Shown: positions 25,301 to 37,230, numbered from the stretch's first letter. The stretch: DNA of 64,000 bases from Apoderus coryli (GCA_911728435.2 OU452211.1:4836001-4900000), one strand, 5' to 3'. Notes: generated from the sequence alone by a model not told the origin. A program made the numbers and translations.

Positions 25301-26111
25301 TGAGTTACATATACAACATTCTGTACGCCCTATATAGTACCTAGTCAAAAAGAAAGACAACTAAACGTTATTAAATATTTATCGCTAAAAATCTTTATGG
25401 AAAGTAAAATTTGCATCAAAATTGTATGCAACTATTATTGAACGAAAGATTTATAATAGTGTTTCCACAAACTTTGCAAATGCGTTTCAATAGCTCTTAA
25501 ATTCTCCGACATATATTTTTTTATGTGAAATACTACTAATTAGATTCTCCATACGCTAAAAATAAAATTAATAAATGCCAGACATGTTTCAGAATCTAAC
25601 AGATTCCATCTTCAGTGGCTATTACACTTTAAACTTTAATTAAACGGTGTTAATAAATTAGTTGGAAACTTGAACATTTAATTATAATTATCTTATTGTT
25701 GAATGTTATGAGAATTTTAAATTTAGATTTTTAACATTTAAAATATTCTAACTATATAAATTTCACAATCTTCCTTCTTACCATTTTATGGTGTTTTTTT
25801 TTTTAATTTTCTATCAATTGATTATTTTGAATTTTAAGAAATTCGGATCTTTACAAATTATCCAAATGAACACCGCCTGAATTTCTTATATATACAGTAT
25901 GTCCACAAAAAAGTGTTCAAGAGGAACCACTTTCTTATTTTTCATTTTATCGAGAAAAGTTACTCTTGATAAAAAGTTTTGCTGGTTCCTAAAATAAGAT
26001 TGGAATAGAAAAATTTAACATTTATTATACGGGGTGTGCAGAAAGTTGAAAAAACTTGAAAAGTTACTAAGAAAAGTTGTTCACAAGTAAAAGACAGTCT
26101 CTAATAGAAAT
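25301..26111. repeat. Direct repeat copy 1 (811 bp), carries a hammerhead
   Basis: Bases 25301-26111 recur at 26933-27743, a constant offset of 1632, with only a handful of differences visible by eye. The unit starts tgagttacatatacaacatt. It contains a minus-strand hammerhead near its middle. It ends with the terminal repeat of a Tc1/mariner-type element that begins cagtatgtccac and includes ggggtgt near 26033. Confidence 0.85.
25577..25619 (-). ncRNA. Hammerhead ribozyme candidate, repeat copy 1
   Basis: Minus strand: stem I GCCA/TGGC is perfect. The core CTGAAGA fits CUGANGA. After one extra T and a G comes stem II GAATC/GATTC with loop TGTTA, then GAAA. Stem III is the palindrome ACATGT, followed by C at the cleavage site (triplet GUC, the most favoured). 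Beyond an A-A mismatch, stem I could extend with further A-T pairs. Of all the motifs here, this one has the most canonical cleavage triplet. Confidence 0.65.
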
Positions 26112-26235
26112 TCGGGCTAAAGTTTGCAGGAATTTGCCTTTAAACTAAAGTCTGCAAGTGCACGAGATAGTGTAACATTACATAAATTTCGAAAATTTGC
26201 CATAAATCAAAAACGCCTATAAATATTTTTTTTTA

Positions 26236-26345
26236 AATTTATGGTTATGAACGATCGCAAATTGAAGGTGGACGAGCTAGCTGACATTGTAAAGAATTTC
26301 TTTATCAAAACTCGAAATTCACTTTTTGTTTTTTTCAATAACAAA
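26236..26345 (+). mobile_element. Mariner stub with internal deletion
   Basis: The plus strand reads MNDRKLKVDELADIVKNF, the mariner linker between the two helix-turn-helix motifs. A few bases later comes the string tcaaaactcgaaattcactt, identical to part of the other mariner-family-2 copy at 4.1 kb. Everything between is deleted. It lies between the two 811-bp repeats. Confidence 0.6.
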
Positions 26346-26932
26346 AGTTGCTTTACACAAATGCTGTTACTCAATAGTCAGATTGCTGTCAAATTTATAC
26401 ACGTATCATTTGAAGGTTAGTACTAAATAAAAATCATATGAAACAAATTCTAGCAAGGCCATCTATGTATCATCCTATGAAAGTATTGAATGACCTAATA
26501 ATTAAGTCACGTCAAAGTTATTTTCTGGATTTATATTTTGTACAATGACATAAAATAGGTCAATGCAATTGTTACAGATATGAAACGAAATCCAAGGAAA
26601 AAGCAAAAGTTACTTGTCGAACAGCAGGACGCCAAAAAATAAAAGGACGCCAATTTTCTTACGATAAATAATTTATACATGTGTAATATGTATTCCTGTT
26701 TGAGTTTACTATAAAAATCGACGCAGTTGTAATGGGTTCTTTGGTCGACTAAAGTTTCTTTAAAGTGTTTTGGCGCCAGAGAGAAATTGGGTCATAGTAA
26801 CAGAGCATTTTACTAGTTATTATTCGTGACATTGGTATATTTGATTAGAGAGGAAAATGGAAATAAGTCAAGAATCGATAGAATAGGGCGGGCAGAGATA
26901 TATCTCGCCGCTTTCTGCAGTGGTTTAGACTG

Positions 26933-27743
26933 TGAGTTACATATACAACATTCTGTACGCCCTATATAGTACCTAGTCAAAAAGAAAGACAACTAAACGT
27001 TATTAAATATTTATCGCTAAAAATCTTTATGGAAAGTAAAATTTGCATCAAAATTGTATGCAACTATTATTGAACGAAAGATTTATAATAGTGTTTCCAC
27101 AAACTTTGCAAATGCGTTTCAATAGCTCTTAAATTCTCCGACATATATTTTTTTATGTGAAATACTACTAATTAGATTCTCCATACGCTAAAAATAAAAT
27201 TAATAAATGCCAGACATGTTTCAGAATCTAACAGATTCCATCTTCAGTGGCTATTACACTTTAAACTTTAATTAAACGGTGTTAATAAATTAGTTGGAAA
27301 CTTGAACATTTAATTATAATTATCTTATTGTTGAATGTTATGAGAATTTTAAATTTAGATTTTTAACATTTAAAATATCCTAACTATATAAATTTCACAA
27401 TCTTCCTTCTTACCATTTTATGGTGTTTTTTTTTTAATTTTCTATCAATTGATTATTTTGAATTTTAAGAAATTCGGATCTTTACAAATTATCCAAATGA
27501 ACACCGCCTGAATTTCTTATATATACAGTATGTCCACGGAAAAAGTGTTGCAAGAGGAACCACTTTCTTATTTTTCATTTTATCGAGAAAAGTTGCTCTT
27601 GATAAAAAGTTTTCCTGGTTCCTAAATTAAGATTGGAATAGAAAAATTTAACATTTATTATACGGGGTGTTCAGAAAGTTGAAAAAACTTGAAAAGTTAC
27701 TAAGAAAAGTTGTTCACAAGTAAAAGGCAGTCTATAATACAAA
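26933..27743. repeat. Direct repeat copy 2 (811 bp), carries a hammerhead
   Basis: Near-identical copy of 25301-26111. A compensating pair of two-base differences (a T run near 27425 and the string ccacggaaaaag near 27535) keeps the total offset at 1632. Its right part doubles as the left terminal repeat of the transposase-bearing element at 27.5-28.7 kb. Confidence 0.85.
27209..27251 (-). ncRNA. Hammerhead ribozyme candidate, repeat copy 2
   Basis: Identical in core, stems and GUC cleavage triplet to the motif at 25577-25619. The duplication has preserved the full motif. Confidence 0.65.
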
Positions 27744-28690
27744 TTTTCGAAAATATCGCCCTACTTTCATTTAATTATTATCAAATTTATTTTACATCAA
27801 ATAATTCCAAATTAACAACTAATTTTGTACTAGTAGGCGTTGATAGTGACAAGTTTATGACAATTCGCTGTATTTCTTTATTAGTCGTAGTATTGTCAGC
27901 TTAAAATGCTTACTTTACAGCAAAAAATTTACTTGGTGCAATGTTATGGGAAAGGTGGAAAATCTTATCGTCAAGTTATTCAGGAATTTAATGAAAAATA
28001 CCCCCATGTGTACGTTCCTAAGGCTACTTGGCGTAAAATAATTTACGTTAAGTTTTTAAGAACGAGCTCAGTGTTGAAAATACCTAAAGAAAAAAAGAGA
28101 TACGATGAAAATGATGCAAGTACTTTGTTGGAATTACATTCAGTAGAGGAACACCCCAAATAATCATTAAAAAGAAGAGCTGAAAATCTTCAATCTATTA
28201 GAAAGTCGCAAACTCAGAAGATATTAAAACACCACAAGATACATCCATATATGCCAGTTTTTAATCATGTTTTGGAAGTCGGCGATCAATGATCAATTAA
28301 AGGATGCGATTAGAGATGTCTTTGGTTCAATATCTTTACATGAGAAGTTTGGATGAATTAGGCATATGCAGTGTGTTTGAGTAAATAAACTTTTACAACT
28401 TGAGCATTGTGAATTTGAAATTAATTGATGTAAAATAAATTTAGTGATAAATAAAAGGAGGCCATTTTTTTCGAAAATTGGTGTTAGATACTGCCTTTGA
28501 CTTTTAAACACTTTACTCTTTTATCGTTTAAAGTTTTTTCAATTTTCTGAACACCCCTTATAAGAAATGTTAAAATTTTCTATCCCGTTTTTACTTTAAC
28601 AACCAGCAGAACTTTTTATCAACAGTAACTTTTTTTGATAAAATGAAAAATAAGAAAGTTTTTCCTCTTGAACAAAAAACTTTTTTCCCG
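27525..28690 (+). mobile_element. Short Tc1/mariner-type element with long terminal inverted repeats
   Basis: Left sequence 27540-27790 and right sequence about 28480-28690 are imperfect inverted repeats of roughly 200-250 bases. Shared landmarks are agaggaaccactttcttatt, gataaaaagtt, ggggtgttcagaaa and caattttcgaaaa. Between them lies only the N-terminal helix-turn-helix part of a transposase (27906-28290). The element is therefore an internally deleted, non-autonomous derivative. Confidence 0.75.
27906..28290 (+). pseudogene. DUF4817-type transposase N-terminus
   Basis: The frame from 27906 reads MLTLQQKIYLVQCYGKGGKS then YRQVIQEFNEKYP, the N-terminal helix-turn-helix that opens this insect transposase family. 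It continues with KRYDENDASTLLELHSVEEH up to a stop at 28161. In the same frame after the stop it reads SLKRRAENLQSIRKSQTQKI then LKHHKIHPYMPVFNHVLEVG, the second DNA-binding part. The catalytic DDE domain is missing. Confidence 0.75.
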
Positions 28691-28699
28691 TCGTTGAAA

Positions 28700-29465
28700 T
28701 AATAGAAAAATAGATGTCGAGTTTAACTGTCAATTATATTGTAAAAGGGAAAGGAGAGAATCTTTCTTGAGCATAATGTCGCTCTTTTTGTAACTTACTC
28801 ACCCTGTATGTTTAATGTATATTATCGGATGGTTTGCTTTTAGCTAAAGTTATCCCCGGTAGTAATCGCTATGCTTTACACATGGCGCGTCTAGCTTTTA
28901 TAAAATCAAAGGACAATAACGATAAATTTTGTATTTTGCGTACTTTTTAGCGGTCTGCCCCTACATTTTAATATGAAGGTTTGGCCACATCAACTTACAA
29001 GAAGTTATAAAGCAAGTCACATTTAATTCGAATCGAATTGACCGTTTTTCGCTTTTGTAACATTTTTTTTCTTTATTCTATAAAAATAAAATTTGATACG
29101 CAATATATCATACACAGGACAATAGGTGGACAGAAGTATAAGAAGTTATGTCCTACTTTTCTATAGATTGCTTTCTTTTAATCGGTTGTCACAAGTTTTT
29201 GATGAATCTAGAACAGATATTTCAGTTACATTTCTCAATATAACCTCACTATAATGTAACTGATTACAAAGAATTTTTTTTTTTTTCTTTAAAACTTTGG
29301 TGAAAGTTTCGTATGATCCAAATTCGGTTCGAAAGATTGTGTCTAAGAAAATTTCAATCACTCACAGCGGTATCAGAGTATACAGTACATTGTGAAAACT
29401 AGCCATTAGCTAGGTATTAGGATGAATATATAGGGGACAAACAAAAAGTCAGTAAATGAGCAAAG
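28700..29465. other. No gene recognised
   Basis: AT-rich DNA. A transposon-end-like tcaccctgtatg occurs at about 28799-28810. Confidence 0.4.
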
Positions 29466-30128
29466 GTCTTGTCTTATTGCATATTTTCAGCGATTACTTC
29501 ATCATTGGACTTAAATTTCTTTCCAGCAAGCATCCTCTTGAGATGTGAAAACATGAAAAAGTCGCTGGGGGCTAAATTTGGAGAATACAGTGGATGGTTA
29601 AGCAATTCGAAGCCCAATTCATTCAATTTTGCCATAGTTTTCATCGATTTGTGACACGGTGCATTGTCTTGGTCAAACAACACATTTTTTTTTTGCAAAT
29701 GTGGCCGTTTCTTTGCGCACTCGATCCAAAAGTGCACATTAACAGTCGCTGTTGATGGTGAATGGAGTCAGGCCAGAGAATGACTTCTCTGCTACGGCAC
29801 TCTTGGCGAGCCGTACTGCCTGTAGCCACAACAGTGCGACAAATAACCGGATGACTTTCATCTCGTTATACGTCGCACCGAGTCCTTCCGTCCCAAGGCC
29901 TTAAGCGTCGTCTAGGATGCGAACCTACCATCGTACTCATGCAGCAGCATTACCACGTTAAAAAATCTCACGCACAGGCAGGCGTATTCCAATGAACGAT
30001 AAGTCCAAACGTCGAAATCCCTGTGTTGGAATAATTCATACTCGTTAGCGAGTGAATGCTGATGTCTTTACAATATCAGCTAACTCGTGCACCTTCAATT
30101 TGCGATCGTTCATAACCAATTTTTGATT
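29465..30128 (-). mobile_element. Mariner family-2 transposase relic, split by an insertion
   Basis: The minus frame 29737-29474 reads KRPHLQKKNVLFDQDNAPCH then KSMKTMAKLNELGFELL and HPLYSPNLAPSDFFMFSHLK. The second Asp is present, the SPD Asp is Asn, and the third acidic position is kept as SD. The upstream linker (NDRKLKV region) is found separately at about 30080-30118. Bases 29763-29965 between them match an interspersed repeat at 55.42-55.65 kb. The copy is dead. Confidence 0.75.
29763..29970. repeat. Interspersed repeat shared with 55.42-55.65 kb
   Basis: Starts ggagtcaggccagagaatga and runs through ctctgctacggca, gccgtactgcctgtagccac and ttatacgtcgcacc to gcagcagcattacca. The same landmarks occur in the same order and orientation at 55420-55660. 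GC content is higher than the surroundings. I do not recognise the family. It sits inside the mariner relic. Confidence 0.7.
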
Positions 30129-30184
30129 TTTTGATTGGATTAATATGTTGCCGCTTTATCAATCATTTAAAAATAAATTTTTTA

Positions 30185-30886
30185 AAATTTAAAAAAAATT
30201 TAAATGCTTCGAAACACGTCTATGACATCGTGACAGATGATGAATCGTGGATTTACGTGTATGAGCCCAAAAGTAAACAGCAGTCTACTGTATGGGTGTT
30301 TCAAGATGAGCCAAATCCAACAAAAGTTGTTCGCGCACGAAGCACTTCCAAGCAAATGGTCACCTGTTTTTGCGGAAAAACTGGACATGTCGCAACCGTA
30401 CCACTTGAACAACGCAGAACAGTCAATTCTGAGTGGTACACAACCATTTGTTTGCCAGTTGTCTTCCAAGAAACCAGGAAAACCAACCGCCGAAGACGGA
30501 TCACTGTTCACCACGCCAATGCGAGCTCTCACACATCGGCTCAAACAACTGCATTTTTGAGCACCCAAAACATCGATTTGATGAGTCATTCGCCGTATAG
30601 TTTTGACTTGGCCCGAATGACTTCTTTTTATTCCCGTACGTAAAAAACAAACTGAGAGGTCAACGTTTTTCGACACCTGAAGACGCGGTTGCTGCATTCA
30701 GAATGCTTGTTTTGGAGATACCTCAATCAGAGTGGCAAAAGTGCTTCGACAATTGGTTCAAACGCATGCAAAAGTGTACTTATAGATTTTCATGGGGAAT
30801 ATTTTGAAAAACAATAAAGTGATTTTCGATGATTAGTATTTGCTTTTGTTCTCTAATCCCGAAATATAAAAAGCAACCCTCGTATC
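30185..30886 (+). mobile_element. Mariner copy C, catalytic Asp lost
   Basis: The plus frame to 30641 reads SKHVYDIVTDDESWIYVYEP and later KTGHVATVPLEQRRTVNSEW, then VHHANASSHTSAQTTAFLST. The second catalytic Asp (HHDN in copy A) is Ala here. The following SPDLAPND block reads SFDLAR and then shifts frame near 30615. The C-terminal tail continues in the new frame to about 30790. The 3' terminal repeat aatcccgaaatataaaaagc then aaccctcgtat ends at 30886. The N-terminal half is missing. The left edge touches the mariner family-2 relic. Confidence 0.9.
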
Positions 30887-30889
30887 TAC

Positions 30890-32511
30890 ACTTTGTTAGA
30901 CCTTGTAAAGAACTGAAAACTAATTTGTTACCTTTTGCAAGGCGTATTTACGACTACACTCCTTTTTTATATATTCGGTAGCTACAAGTTAATAGCGACA
31001 CATTTTGATGGATCACAGCACAAATTCTGTTGCATGTTTTTGTGGAAACTAATGCCTATATACGAAGGGTTAGTGATGTTTGTAGATGATCTATCATGTG
31101 AATTTCAAAATATTTTGAAAATAGTACAAATAGTGCTCCATCCAAAGTGCTCGTGCATATTATCTTTTAATGATTAACCCAGATTTTAAAATATGATTGA
31201 TGAAGATCGTAATTTAACCTCACTATGAAAGGTTAATGCTTAATGTTATAAAATGCCTACCCTATAGCTGATATATGTTGTTATTGAACTAAAATTCATT
31301 CCATTGAAGAATCACACCCGCTAATTAAGTGTTGTGACTAAAATTACATAAATTACTTCAAATAAATACTGACTAAGTAAGTCGTAACGCTCTGCTCCTG
31401 AAACGCGAAGAAAACTAAAAGTAAAGCTATCAAACGTTTGCATAAAACGAGTATATTTAAAAGCATTTGAGCCTCAATTGGCTCTTTGAGGATCTCAAGG
31501 AATGAGCAGTAATGGTTTTTGACAAAGGATGCTACTCTCGCTAAAAGGTTTTAATGAGAACTAGTTAGGCCTTGTTTTTAATCTGGCCACAATAGTTAAC
31601 GATCGAGTAAAAACAATTTTTCTCGTCAACCATCGCAGCTAAACGCATGAGAAGTGTGACAAGCATTTGGCCGGATCATCTACAGCTGGACACCGTCAGC
31701 TATGAAAACATTTATATTAAATGTTTTCGCCAGGTTTATCATTAAATTCATCTGTCAATTACCCAATGTACTGGATATACCAGAAGTATTCAGTTGAAAT
31801 TTTCCTGATTGGACTTAAATTTGCGATAATTAAAGATATCATAGAGAAAGTAAACGAATATTTTTCATACCCCTTCGACTTTTTTTTAGACTTGTTTTAT
31901 TAATTTGTAAACATTTTGCAAGACTCGTTAGTTTAGTACTTTTTTATTTCTAACCATACCTGTTGTACCAATTATTACATAATTATCAGACAAGAAAAAG
32001 AACATTTAAATACCAATTGAGCTTATTTACTTATTTATTTACACTAACTACCTGAAATCTAAACAAATCTCGAAAATCTCTTTACCCGATTACATCTAAA
32101 TCCGACCGCAAACATCCTATTAGGTAAGAGACATATAGCAAAAAATAGACAAGCGTAAAAAATCCAAACTACTGTGGTCTAATAACATTATTGCAATCCA
32201 CGTTACTCATAACATCCCTCTCACTCTATATTTAGCTTTTGGTAGTCAAAAGTCACCCCTTGTCATCCCCCATTGATAGTTTAGGCCCTTTTCTTTTATG
32301 AATACATATACATTTCATTCAATAATAGTATTAGGGGTTTTGAATAGCACAAAAAGAGGGTTGAATTATTACAACTTATACCCCCACTAGAAGGGCATAA
32401 GGACTGCCCCTTGAACAAAAAGGACGTACATATAGATTACACTTAACTTTATGACAAATATTTTTTGCTAGTTTCGGTGTAGACCTCTTACAATTCGTGT
32501 AGATCAAGATA
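30890..32511. other. Upstream region of the huckebein gene
   Basis: No coding sequence recognised. The promoter and 5' UTR of the gene starting at 32512 should be here, but I see no convincing TATA box or initiator. Confidence 0.4.
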
Positions 32512-33497
32512 ATGTTTGGAAATAATATGTGCAAATATAATATTAATAAAAACACTAGACTATTTAGACCATGGGATAGTTCTGATTCCCTTACTCATAG
32601 TGATATTGTTAGTGATACTTCGCAAGATGCTACAATATCAACCACAACCACATCCGAGGATGAAGAAATATTCGAAAGACCCAAGGAGAAGCAAGACAAA
32701 CCAGGATTTCGTCCACCAACAACAACAACAACAAATAATAACGATTGTGATATTTCAATACCTGTGATAGATCAATACGCCCATCAGATGTATTCAAACT
32801 CAGATTTGCTTCAAACAAATTTAGCGCAAACACTTGGTGTTACTCCAAGTGATCCATTGCTTCTGGAATCAATGGCGCATGGTTATGCTTTAGAAGAGTA
32901 TGCAAGGATTTTGAGTCAGGAGCATCAAGCGAAACTGTTAGCTTCAAAGAAACAGAGACCAAAAAAGTATAAGTGTCCACATTGTGATGTTGGTTTCTCG
33001 AATAATGGACAGTTGAAGGGACATATTAGAATACATACCGGTAAGTTTTGATACACAATAAGAAACATTAGCCATTCAAATCTTAAAAATGACTAGTTCG
33101 GTGACTGCCCAAGCCAAAGTTTTAGTATTCTCGTCTTCACAGATTGCTTTGAAGATCTTGAGGTTCCACCTACTTGTTTAACTATGTGAATCGAAGGCTG
33201 GGCCTAATGTTAAATATTCTTATTCCAGGTGAAAGACCGTTCAAATGTGATGAAAAAGAATGTGGCAAAACGTTTACACGCAACGAAGAACTAACGCGAC
33301 ACAAACGAATTCACTCCGGTCTTCGACCGTTTCCATGTTCGCACTGCGGCAAACGTTTCGGACGAAAAGATCATCTTAAAAAGCATTCCAGAACACATTT
33401 TCAACCACGGGGCGTATATGCTGTTCCTGTAATGTTACCCTATGAAACATGGGCTTCAGGTGCTGCAGGATATCCGTTTGTTCCCATGTTATATTAA
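32512..33497 (+). CDS. hkb: Huckebein-like C2H2 zinc-finger repressor
   Basis: Two exons: 32512-33040 and 33229-33497, joined across a 188-bp intron (donor gtaagt, acceptor ttccag). The split Gly codon lies in the first inter-finger linker. The product is 265 residues. FRPW at residues 18-21 matches the Groucho-recruiting motif known in Drosophila Huckebein. A Ser/Thr- and Asn-rich low-complexity stretch follows. Three C2H2 fingers come next: C155/C158/H171/H175, C183/C188/H201/H205 and C213/C216/H229/H233. They are of the Egr/Sp-related type, with linkers TGERP and SGLRP. A short tail ends in FVPMLY. Huckebein is a nuclear repressor that patterns embryo termini and gut endoderm. The call rests on FRPW plus the finger arrangement. 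Another Egr/klumpfuss-like factor is possible but lacks the N-terminal FRPW. The start is the first ATG, six codons before a second Met. Confidence 0.85.
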
Positions 33498-35825
33498 AGC
33501 ATGTATGTACATAGGATAAATCTTCAAACTACCAGTGAATTGGTTATTTTGTGATGGAGTATTATGTATACAAAAACGTCGTGATGAATATATTTTAAAG
33601 AATTGTTCGATTGTAAATAGAGCTTGAAAATTGAAGCTCTATTTATGGATTGATTTTAAAGCCTTATGAGGATATAGTAGGATATAGGGCGAAGTAGTCA
33701 TAACATTCAATTAAAAGATCGCAACGTTTCGTGATTTTATTATCACTTTTTCAAGCTAAAACAGTTTCGAAAAAATGACACAGAACATGTTAACAAATTT
33801 AAGTTTAACTACGTGCTGGTCATGTTCTCATGATGTTTGATACATTTTTTCGAAACCGTCAGGAAAAACCCATTTGAACATAGATTTTAAAGTTTTAAAG
33901 AAAAAAAATATATCAATATACAGTACTATAATTGATTTTATTAAGGAATGCGTCTCAGAGTATTAGAAAATACAGACGTTTCACGAAAAACAAAAGTAAT
34001 TTGCAGTAAAATACGCTTTTTAAATTTTAGTTCAGAACAAAAATATGCCATTTTTTAGTTTACGTAACTGTCTTTTTTTTATTACAGTATTTTAATTAAA
34101 CAGATTTTTTTAGGGCAGCAGAGTTTAAGATTAAATTGGACGTTTAGAAAGTATGTGACTGACCAATTCTTACTAATTATCGATGTTTGGTAAACGTTTA
34201 TTCACTTCTTTAAATAATAATAAAAATCGGGATTGTTTATTATCTCCAACTTAGGGATTTCTGTTATGAAGCCATCAAATCTGTGTGTCTATCCCTAACT
34301 AATTATAATGTTGATGTCTGCTGAAGACTTACAATCATAGTTAGAGATTTACGTTTAATCATTTAACAATATGTTTTTTGCAACCTTTTCTTACTATTCT
34401 AAACAGTATCCAGTAGAAGACGGTTTAAGAGTGAATCCACCCTGTATATTATACAGTGCCGAAAAGTTTTACTTGTTGTAATTAAATATATTAAAATTGT
34501 ATAAAGATTAAGCCAAATAAATATTTCAAATAAAAACGTTGTACATTTGCTGTATATAAATAAAATAATACTAATTGTAAATTTGTAAATAGAATATTAG
34601 GTATTTCCTAACCACCCTCAATATTTTTGATTTATTGTAAGATTTTTGTTGCTGTTAATATAAAGTACATGAAACCAAAACGTCTGCATGACATTTAAAA
34701 TATTTTCCAAATAATTATCTTGTCGTTCCTTAAATATAATTGCTCCCAGATTTACATGAAACTTTTTTAAATCATCTGTTGTAGAATATTTTGTAGATAT
34801 TATAAGGTATAGAATATTTATATATATTTTTGCAATATTAGATATACAGATATTTTAAAATATGTGTTTTGTTTTTGTTATTCCACTCACATTTCAAAAT
34901 AGAATAGAATCAAATAAATTATGACTTCCATATGCAAATTTCTAAAATATTTCAGTCGAAGATTGCAATCTTCTCTTAGCATGTTCAATTTCACGAATTC
35001 GTATACTTTATGCAAAGTTAATATAAAATATATAAATTTAACGATTTTACCGGGGCTATCCGTTCCCATGCCTCTTTGCATTATGCAGCGTCTTTTGATA
35101 CATTTCTCCCTCGTATATAAGACGTATACTACTATTCCATAACTTAAAAATATTGCAGAACTGCAGACTTCTGTTGGCAATCGCTTATTTTTTCTTTGTT
35201 TTTTTTTTGTACAGCAAAATAGAAACAAATCTTTTGCACGTTTAGCAGATCCAACTTTGCTTGAACGCGGTTAAATTCCTCTTGTCTTAATCCTTCAATC
35301 AATTTAAACTGATCTCAAAACTCACAGGCATGAACAAAGTAAACTTTAACTCGACGTAACATTTTCTTAAAACAAATACCTAATGCCCAAATGAAATCAT
35401 TCTAGATACGAGCCATGTGACCTGAACCCAGGCTACAATGGGTCGACCGTTTCACACATTTTGAAATCGTAGAGGTAGTTACCACCCGTAGAGTTTGTTT
35501 TGACAAAACATAATAGTTAGCGATGAATATACCTAGCACACTACTGAGTATATACAGAACTTTGTGCAAAATCTTACTTCGGAAGTTTGTATCAATTATT
35601 GTCATCACCCTAATTATTTCAAGCTGTGAACAATAATGGTATTTTCTCTCTGGTGTCTAAGTATAACGATGGCTATATATATTACAGTTAACAGTAAAAG
35701 CCTTTTTGTATATCCGGAATTTATTTTATTCTATTAATGTTACACTATTGTCAGGACAGTGGATAGGACAGCTAAAGTGACCGTTAGTTTTAAACAGAAG
35801 CAAACTTCGGTTCCCAGACATGTCG
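33498..35825. other. 3' side of huckebein and intergenic DNA
   Basis: Candidate polyadenylation signals aataaa occur at about 34516 and 34558. Around 33715-33765 the minus strand carries a weak hammerhead-like string (stem II GTGAT/ATCAC, then GAAACG), but its first core block does not fit CUGANGA. No other gene is seen. Confidence 0.4.
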
Positions 35826-35829
35826 ACAT

Positions 35830-37230
35830 TATAATAATGCTCGTATATGTCCTATACATAAATTGGGAGATATAAACAGAATCGAAAACTATCGGCCTAT
35901 TTCAATTCTTCCTAATTTCGCAAAGGTTTTTGAAATTGCTCTGCACAATAAGTTAGTTGGGCAAATAAAACATAGGCTAGTTTACCAGCAAAATGGGTTC
36001 ATTAAGGGTCGTTCTACGGTGACCAATCTAGCCACTTTCCTGCAGGATGTAATTCCGGCTGTCGGTCGAGGTCTGCAAGTCGACGCAATCTATACTAACT
36101 TTTCCAAGGCGTTCGATAAGATTGATCATTCCCTGATTCAGCAGAAGATGTGCGACATTGGCTTCAGCAGGGATCTGATATCTTTTTTTCAGTCCTATCT
36201 GGTAGCAAGGCAACAATTTGTTGAATACAATGGATTCAGTTCAAGTTCATTCACAGCCTCAAGTGGAACACCACAGGGCAGTATGTTGGCTCCTCTTCTC
36301 TTTGCAATATTCGTAAACGATATTGGCTCTGGTTTCAATAGCAATTATTTGTTTTTTGCGGATGATTTAAAATTGTATCACACTGTTGTTTGTGAGAACG
36401 ATAGATGACAGCTTCAAACAGATCTGTGTCTGCTCTCAGAATGGTGTGATCGAAATAAATCTGAACAAATGTAAGTCGGTGACATTTACAAGACGTCAAG
36501 ATCCGTTTTTGCGAAACTACACCATCGATAAATCAAATTTAGAACGCTGCGCTTTAATCAAAGATCTGGGTGTATACTTGGATGGTGATTTATCTTTCAA
36601 CTGCCACATTGAGCAAGTTTCGGCTAATGCTTTGCGAATGTTAGGATTTATTTTTAGACAGACCAGAGAATTCAACAACATGGACTGCCTGAAAAGTCTC
36701 TATTTCGCCTTTGTTGTGTCTATTTTGGAATTCGCTACAATGATTTGGTCGCCCATCTACCATGTTCATATACAGAGATTGGAGAGTATCCAACGTAAGT
36801 TTTTAAAATATTTGTCATTTAAAATTGATGGATATTTTCCTCCTCGTGGGTGTGATCACGGCCTGTTACTGGCAAGGTTTGGATTCCGGCCGTTAGCCGA
36901 GAGACGCGTCTCAGATCTTTCTTTTTGAGTTGATCAACAATATGTTTGATTGTCCTCGGTTGCTTCAGCAGCTATGGTTTCGTGTCCCTAGGGTTCACTC
37001 TAGAAGCGCTGGTTTATTTTGGGTGCCACAGATTCGTTCTAATTATGAATCTAAATGACCGCTATTTCGGCCTTGTAGATACAGCAACCGATTAGTCATT
37101 AATGAAAACGTATTTTTTTTAATGCATCGCTTGATTCTTTTAAGAAATGTTTAGAGACATGTTTGAGGGCTACTGATTTGGATTTATTTTGATGAATTAT
37201 GTTCATGTGTTAATTAGTTATTGTTATTAT
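35830..37230 (+). mobile_element. CR1/jockey-group LINE reverse transcriptase, near complete
   Basis: The plus frame 35863-36408 covers fingers and palm: NYRPISILPNFAKVFE, then QQNGFIKGRSTVTNLATF and VDAIYTNFSKAFDKIDHSLI. SSGTPQGSMLAPLLFAIFVN and the catalytic LFFADDLKLY (two Asp present) follow. An in-frame TGA at 36406-36408 and a frameshift near 36450 break the ORF. The thumb continues at 36460-36926 with CALIKDLGVYLDGDLSFNCH and LYFAFVVSILEFATMIWSPI, then QRKFLKYLSFK. The usual Asp of 'YTDFSKAFD' is Asn here (YTNF), a further active-site loss. An N-terminal endonuclease is not visible. Confidence 0.85.

Noticed and set aside
30200..30697. Minus-strand 165-codon frame
   Set aside because: Antisense of mariner copy C, whose plus-strand transposase motifs are unmistakable.
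33715..33765. Hammerhead-like string on the minus strand after huckebein
   Set aside because: Stem II and GAAAC are present, but the first core block reads CTTGAAAAA and does not fit CUGANGA. At best it is a decayed relic, so it is not called as a feature.
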